A DNA stretch of 9,177 nt from Candidatus Cloacimonadota bacterium (GTDB taxonomy: Bacteria; Cloacimonadota; Cloacimonadia; Cloacimonadales; JAOZMQ01), in the NCBI GenBank assembly GCA_029934195.1, contig JAOZMQ010000101.1:1-9177 (forward strand), read 5' to 3'. A program made the translations under genes and the position numbers. The notes under the pieces are model-generated. The model searched no databases. It saw only the letters and a list, made by a program, of their open reading frames with translations, and was not told the DNA's origin. Shown here one piece after another: positions 6,236 to 9,177 of this stretch; positions within the stretch are counted from its first letter, which is position 1, and each line of letters begins with the position of its first letter.

Positions 6236-7041
6236 CAAATTTTTCCAATAAATAACAAAATGATGCTAATAAGTGAAACTGACCAACAATAATATGCGAA
6301 GTATTTTAATTTCTGTTTTTGGACTAATCGAAGCAAAAGTTTTATAACAAGGTATCCTGAAATAAAAGCAGCAAAAGCTCCTGCAAGGTATGAAATTAAC
6401 AGAGAGGAATCAAGAGCAAGAATTTCTTTATATTTAAGAACCAATGCTCCGAAAATTGCAGGAATTGAAAGTAGAAAAGAAAATTTAGCGACCTGTTCCC
6501 TTTTTAATCCGCAAAAAATACTCATGGCAATCGTAGAACCGGAACGTGAAATTCCGGGTAATAATGCAAAAGATTGTCCTAAACCAATGAGAATAGCACG
6601 TGTGAACCCCATTTTATCAGTAGAAATATTTTTTGTATTGATTTTATCTGATGTAAAAAGAATAATCGCTGTTACTGAAAGTAATATTGCTGCAAAAATA
6701 GGTTTTGAAAATAATTCCTCCAAATAATCTTTAAATAGAATTCCAATTACTCCGGTAATAAAAGTTGCTACCAATAAATATAAAACTATTTTCCTATTTT
6801 CACTATGTTTGATTTCTTTATTATTGAATTTAAATGTCGATTCAGCAAGTGAGAAAATGTCTTTACGAAAATAAATCAATACTGCCATCAATGATCCGAA
6901 ATGTAAAATTATTTCAAAGCTCAGATCTTGATGAAAATTGAGAAATTCTTCTGCAAGAACAAGATGACCTGAACTACTTACTGGAAGAAATTCTGTTAAT
7001 CCTTGAATAATTCCTAATATTATTGAATATAATAAATTCAT
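6235..7041 (-). CDS. uppP: Undecaprenyl-diphosphate phosphatase (BacA/UppP)
   Basis: A 268-residue integral membrane phosphatase that converts undecaprenyl diphosphate to the monophosphate, recycling the lipid carrier for peptidoglycan and other surface polymers; overproduction of this family gives bacitracin resistance. The two diagnostic motifs are GLTEFLPVSSSGH (14-26), with Glu17, Ser23 and His26 matching E. coli Glu21, Ser27 and His30, and PGISRSGST (162-170), with Arg166 matching Arg174. Most of the remainder is hydrophobic, with about seven to eight membrane segments (for example 45-58, 85-103, 115-130, 190-202, 213-235, 245-266). The start ATG shares one base with the deacetylase stop (TAATG) and has GGAG ahead of it inside that gene. 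Coupling to a polysaccharide deacetylase is consistent with an envelope role. Confidence 0.97.
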   Translation of the reverse strand: MNLLYSIILGIIQGLTEFLPVSSSGHLVLAEEFLNFHQDLSFEIILHFGSLMAVLIYFRKDIFSLAESTFKFNNKEIKHSENRKIVLYLLVATFITGVIGILFKDYLEELFSKPIFAAILLSVTAIILFTSDKINTKNISTDKMGFTRAILIGLGQSFALLPGISRSGSTIAMSIFCGLKREQVAKFSFLLSIPAIFGALVLKYKEILALDSSLLISYLAGAFAAFISGYLVIKLLLRLVQKQKLKYFAYYCWSVSLISIILLFIGKI

Positions 7042-8327
7042 TATAAAATCTCCGGAAGTTTATTTTTGAACATATCAGATACAGAAACAAGCTCAAAGCC
7101 CATTTTCTCTGCAGCTGAAATAAATTTTAAAAGGTTATCAATTCGAGCTCTGTTTGAACAATGAGTAATAACAACAACTTGTTTCTGTTTACTTTGTAGT
7201 TTTTTAAGACGTGCAAGTCGCTTTTGCAAAGTTTTATCAGTAACATCAGGATCATCAAGAAAAATATGACGACGAATAGTAGGCAGTGACATTTGTTGAG
7301 CCATTGAAAATCCTATAGAAGAAGCAGTTGTCCAACTATCGAGAAAAAAGAGATTGTGCTCCTTCAAAGTTTCCAAAACTGATTTCATTACAGTTTTATC
7401 AGCAGTTGCCAAACTACCCATATGATTGTTAGCTCCAATACAAAGAGGCAATTGCTGAATATAACCATTCAATCGTTTACGTATTTCTTTATCAGATAAA
7501 TCAACATAAATTGCATTCTTACCGGGATTATTTCTTGGGTAAGAAATTGGTTCCATAGGCATGTGAATTATTGTATCTCTTCCATTTGCAACACCTTTGT
7601 TCATTGTTTCAACAGAATAAGGTAAATCCGGCATAATTGCAAAAGTTACTGATAATGGAACATCGTCAAACCATTGTGAGAGTAATTTTCCATGAATTAA
7701 ACCAAAATCATCAACAACAATAGCAAGTTCAGGTTTATCTTTTTTATAAACACCTGGTTTTGCATAATAGATTTTTATGATATAATTTTCTTTCTCAATA
7801 GGTTCAAATACTTTAAGTATTTGATAGTTGTTATTTGAGCTTGATTCACCTGATAATATTGTTGCATTCATAGCTTCTAATTTTCCAGTAAGTATCATAT
7901 TTGCAAAATACAGATCAACATTTTCTCTATTTATTGGCAAATAAAAATAAATTCCATCTTTACGAATTTTTGTGCTAATAAGATCGGTATTCACTCCAAT
8001 TTGTCTTGCAACTTCTACTATCGCATCTGAAATATTTTCTACTGAAATAACTTCTTCTTCTTTTTCTACTTCTTCTTTTTGTTGTTTTTTATCCGAGAAA
8101 AAAGGTAATTTTTTTTTCTTACTTTTTACTTTTTCATCTTTTTTTACAATGATTTGTTTTTTATTCTGTGATTCATCAATACCATCTTTATTACTTATAA
8201 CAAAAATCACTGAAATAAATAAGAGCGCAAGTACTAAAATAAGCATTAGATTGCTATTTTGCTTTTTCCCTTTTTTTCTTTTCTTTCTCCGTTTTTTTGT
8301 AACTTTCTTCTTTTTCAAATTTGCCAT
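7041..8327 (-). CDS. YibQ-like divergent polysaccharide deacetylase, membrane-anchored
   Basis: A 428-residue protein with a C-terminal divergent polysaccharide deacetylase domain (DUF610/YibQ family, NodB-like fold), presumed periplasmic; substrates of this family are not well established. The N terminus is extremely basic (residues 4-22 almost all Lys/Arg), followed by one membrane segment (about 27-45) giving an N-in, C-out anchor, then a Lys/Glu-rich linker (about 50-95). Residues 95-190 form a small extra domain. The deacetylase domain runs from about 199: AIVVDDFG (202-209, Asp206 and Asp207), HMPMEP (255-260, His255), GANNHMGS (298-305, His302), FFLDS (327-331, Asp330) and FLDDPDV (356-362), with a late ITHC (387-390). 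These acidic and His residues fit the metal site of the family. The ATG start has TGAGG ahead. It is the first gene of the operon, divergent from rpsO. Confidence 0.88.
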   Translation of the reverse strand: MANLKKKKVTKKRRKKRKKGKKQNSNLMLILVLALLFISVIFVISNKDGIDESQNKKQIIVKKDEKVKSKKKKLPFFSDKKQQKEEVEKEEEVISVENISDAIVEVARQIGVNTDLISTKIRKDGIYFYLPINRENVDLYFANMILTGKLEAMNATILSGESSSNNNYQILKVFEPIEKENYIIKIYYAKPGVYKKDKPELAIVVDDFGLIHGKLLSQWFDDVPLSVTFAIMPDLPYSVETMNKGVANGRDTIIHMPMEPISYPRNNPGKNAIYVDLSDKEIRKRLNGYIQQLPLCIGANNHMGSLATADKTVMKSVLETLKEHNLFFLDSWTTASSIGFSMAQQMSLPTIRRHIFLDDPDVTDKTLQKRLARLKKLQSKQKQVVVITHCSNRARIDNLLKFISAAEKMGFELVSVSDMFKNKLPEIL

Positions 8328-8358
8328 TTTTACCTCAAATATATTGAAAAAAAAATCT

Positions 8359-8386
8359 AAGATATTCAGTCAATGATTTTGTTGAA
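8359..8386 (-). promoter_or_regulatory. Candidate promoter for the deacetylase-ridA operon
   Basis: On the minus strand, TTCAAC (8386-8381) and TATCTT (8364-8359) are 16 bases apart and each match four of six sigma-70 consensus bases, about 30 bases ahead of the ATG. A better -35 match, TTGACT (8373-8368), lies between them but lacks a well-spaced -10. In DNA this AT-rich such matches arise easily, so this is only a candidate. Confidence 0.2.
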
Positions 8387-8452
8387 TTATTGTTATGTGA
8401 TTGAAAGAAAAATTCTACCTACCAATTTTTATCTTTCGCTCTAACTTCCACC

Positions 8453-8505
8453 TTTTTTATCTAATTTCTTTCAGAAAAATAAAAAAATTATTTTCAGATA
8501 AAAAA
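8453..8505 (+). repeat. 10-bp perfect inverted repeat upstream of rpsO
   Basis: TTTTTTATCT (8453-8462) and AGATAAAAAA (8496-8505) are perfectly complementary across 33 AT-rich bases. It ends about 60 bases before the rpsO ATG. If transcription starts upstream it would form a leader stem; otherwise it may be an operator-like or chance feature in low-complexity DNA. S15 often represses its own mRNA through a leader structure, but I cannot match this to a known fold. Confidence 0.35.
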
Positions 8506-8566
8506 GTCTTTACATCAAAACAGTGATTTTTTTTTCTTGTTCAAAATAAAAAAGAGGAGGCTTGAA

Positions 8567-8836
8567 ATGGCACTAAGTAATGAAGCCAAACAAGCGATCA
8601 TGGCAGAGTTTAAACTCCATGATTCAGATACAGGTTCACCAGAAGTACAGATTGCATTATTGACAAAAAGAATTAAGGATATTACAGCTCATCTTATAAT
8701 TCATAAAAAAGATTTTCATACACGAAGAGGTTTATTGAAACTTATCGGGCAAAGAAGAAGACTTTTAGCATATCTGACAAAAAAAGATGTAACACGCTAT
8801 AGAAAAATTATTAAAGCACTTGGGATTAGAAAATAA
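8567..8836 (+). CDS. rpsO: 30S ribosomal protein S15
   Basis: An 89-residue S15, a primary 16S rRNA-binding protein of the small-subunit platform that also contacts 23S rRNA in an intersubunit bridge. Nearly every position follows the family: HDSDTGSPEVQIALLTKRI in the first half, then HKKDFHTRRGLLKLIGQRRRLLAYL, and the basic tail RYRKIIKALGIRK. I chose the ATG at 8567, which gives MALSNEAK and the usual 89-residue length and sits 7 bases after a strong GAGGAGG; a TTG frame ten codons upstream includes that ribosome site and is not the real start. A TTTACA at 8509-8514 might be a -35 box, but no good -10 follows. A clear intrinsic terminator lies just past the stop, so the gene is probably a single-gene transcript. 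pnp, its common neighbour, is not within the 341 bases that follow. Confidence 0.98.
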   Translation: MALSNEAKQAIMAEFKLHDSDTGSPEVQIALLTKRIKDITAHLIIHKKDFHTRRGLLKLIGQRRRLLAYLTKKDVTRYRKIIKALGIRK

Positions 8837-8855
8837 TTCCAAATTAGATATTTTT

Positions 8856-8883
8856 AAGGAGATTCTTGTAATCTCCTTTTTTT
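8856..8883 (+). terminator. Intrinsic terminator of rpsO
   Basis: A perfect 9-bp stem, AAGGAGATT (8856-8864) with AATCTCCTT (8870-8878), around the loop CTTGT and running into seven T (8877-8883). It starts 20 bases after the rpsO stop, the classic layout of a Rho-independent terminator. Confidence 0.92.
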
Positions 8884-8991
8884 GTGCTCAAATGTGGTTG
8901 TTTTATGGAATTTCAGAACAAAGGAAAACGAGTAGATACTCTCAGAAAAGTGGATATCCTTTTTTCTAAAAACATCTGAATGTCCATCAGG

Positions 8992-9027
8992 TCTTCAGAT
9001 TGTTTGACATTAACATGCAAACGAATA
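8992..9027 (+). repeat. Intergenic repeat, copy B (matches 3292-3346 inverted)
   Basis: TCTTCAGATTGTTTGAC followed by ATTAACATGCAAACGAATA repeats, in the opposite orientation, the sequence seen at 3346-3317, and its GCAAACGAATA end also matches the 3300-3290 part of that copy. About 26 of the first 29 bases agree by eye. The framing 7-bp inverted repeat of copy A is not kept here. Confidence 0.65.
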
Positions 9028-9124
9028 CGTTCGGAAATTACTTAGTATCTGAAACGAGAACTAACTTTTTCTAAATTTTCTTTTTTTTCGCTACTCTGTA
9101 GCTCAGTTTCCTTTTTATCTTCAC

Positions 9125-9169
9125 CCAACGCTAACGCATTGGACTACATAGATATCGCTTCTATGAAGC
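9125..9169 (-). repeat. Hairpin cluster at the right edge
   Basis: CCAACGC-TAAC-GCATTGG (9125-9142) has one C-A mismatch on the plus strand, which becomes a G-U wobble pair in minus-strand RNA, hinting that minus-strand RNA is the folded form. Next to it GCTTC-TAT-GAAGC (9157-9169) is a perfect 5-bp hairpin, and it overlaps an alternative stem, CATAG (9147-9151) with CTATG (9161-9165), so the two cannot form together. It resembles dispersed structured intergenic repeats, possibly cut by the window edge. Confidence 0.5.
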
Positions 9170-9177
9170 TGAAAAAT

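Larger units (their letters stand above)
3377..8327 (-). other. Six-gene operon: deacetylase-uppP-holA-era-DUF523-ridA
   Basis: Six minus-strand genes are packed with junctions of -1, -1, 64, -1 and 24 bases. The three overlaps are TAATG (7039-7043), TGATG (6233-6237) and TAATG (4184-4188), in which the last or first base of a stop codon is shared with the next ATG, a layout that favours translational coupling. The only real gap, holA to era, holds a 9-bp hairpin. Products span envelope, replication, ribosome assembly and metabolite repair, so the grouping looks like a growth-linked housekeeping cluster rather than one pathway. The single transcript is an inference. Confidence 0.75.
8884..9177. 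other. Gene-free, repeat-rich stretch at the right edge
   Basis: No coding frame with family features, no tRNA and no rRNA is seen in these 294 bases. It holds a chain of short dyads: GAGTA-GA-TACTC (8930-8941), GGATATCC (8952-8959), repeat copy B (8992-9027), CGAA-TACG-TTCG (9022-9033), GCTAC-TCT-GTAGC (9090-9102), and a hairpin cluster from 9125. A T-rich run covers 9065-9088. It looks like stacked intergenic repeats. Confidence 0.6.

Noticed and set aside
3377..8327. Defence or secretion system hidden in the operon
   Set aside because: All six products match housekeeping families with intact motifs; there is no nuclease, toxin or phage-related gene among them.
7972..8376. 134-residue plus-strand reading frame rich in Ser/Phe
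   Set aside because: It is the antisense of the Lys/Glu-rich N-terminal part of the deacetylase; the composition is explained by A-rich codons on the other strand.
8509..8537. Sigma-70 promoter for rpsO using TTTACA
   Set aside because: No -10-like hexamer at 16-18 bases; the region there is a run of T.
8537..8566. Ten-residue N-terminal extension of S15 from a TTG
   Set aside because: The extension contains the strong GAGGAGG ribosome site of the ATG at 8567, and S15 is normally 89 residues starting there.

Overview
This is an AT-rich stretch (roughly 30% G+C by eye) of a bacterial chromosome with compact, intact housekeeping genes. Most have an A/G-rich Shine-Dalgarno sequence 6-10 bases before an ATG. 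The envelope genes (a lipobox-type lipoprotein, an undecaprenyl-diphosphate phosphatase, a YibQ-like divergent polysaccharide deacetylase) suggest a Gram-negative organism. The mix of genes and repeat-like intergenic DNA would suit a low-GC FCB-type lineage such as Cloacimonadota, but I cannot prove the taxon from sequence alone.

Layout. Positions 18-3150 hold three separate minus-strand genes: a PLD-family lipoprotein, a SpoU/TrmH-family RNA methyltransferase and a GNAT acetyltransferase. Each has its own Shine-Dalgarno, and they are separated by intergenic DNA rich in inverted repeats. Positions 3377-8327 form a tight minus-strand operon, transcribed in the order divergent polysaccharide deacetylase, uppP, holA, era, DUF523 (TudS-like), ridA. 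Three of its junctions are one-base stop/start overlaps (TAATG, TGATG, TAATG). Divergent from it on the plus strand is rpsO (8567-8836), which ends in a clear intrinsic terminator. The last 300 bases carry no gene but several hairpins and repeats.

The operon mixes cell-envelope work (deacetylase, lipid-carrier recycling), replication (clamp-loader delta), ribosome assembly (Era) and metabolite repair (RidA, possibly the DUF523 protein). Its overlaps imply coupled translation. rpsO next door adds another small-subunit assembly component.

I see no defence system, mobile element with a transposase, CRISPR array, tRNA or rRNA. The most unusual content is intergenic: a 222-bp element with 66-bp imperfect terminal inverted repeats (1508-1729); two tandem 36-bp units each holding a CCCC/GGGG hairpin (3208-3287); a roughly 30-bp sequence shared in opposite orientation between 3317-3346 and 8992-9020; and a hairpin cluster at the right edge. 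These look like dispersed non-coding repeat families and are the best leads. I do not see convincing evidence of a new protein-coded system.
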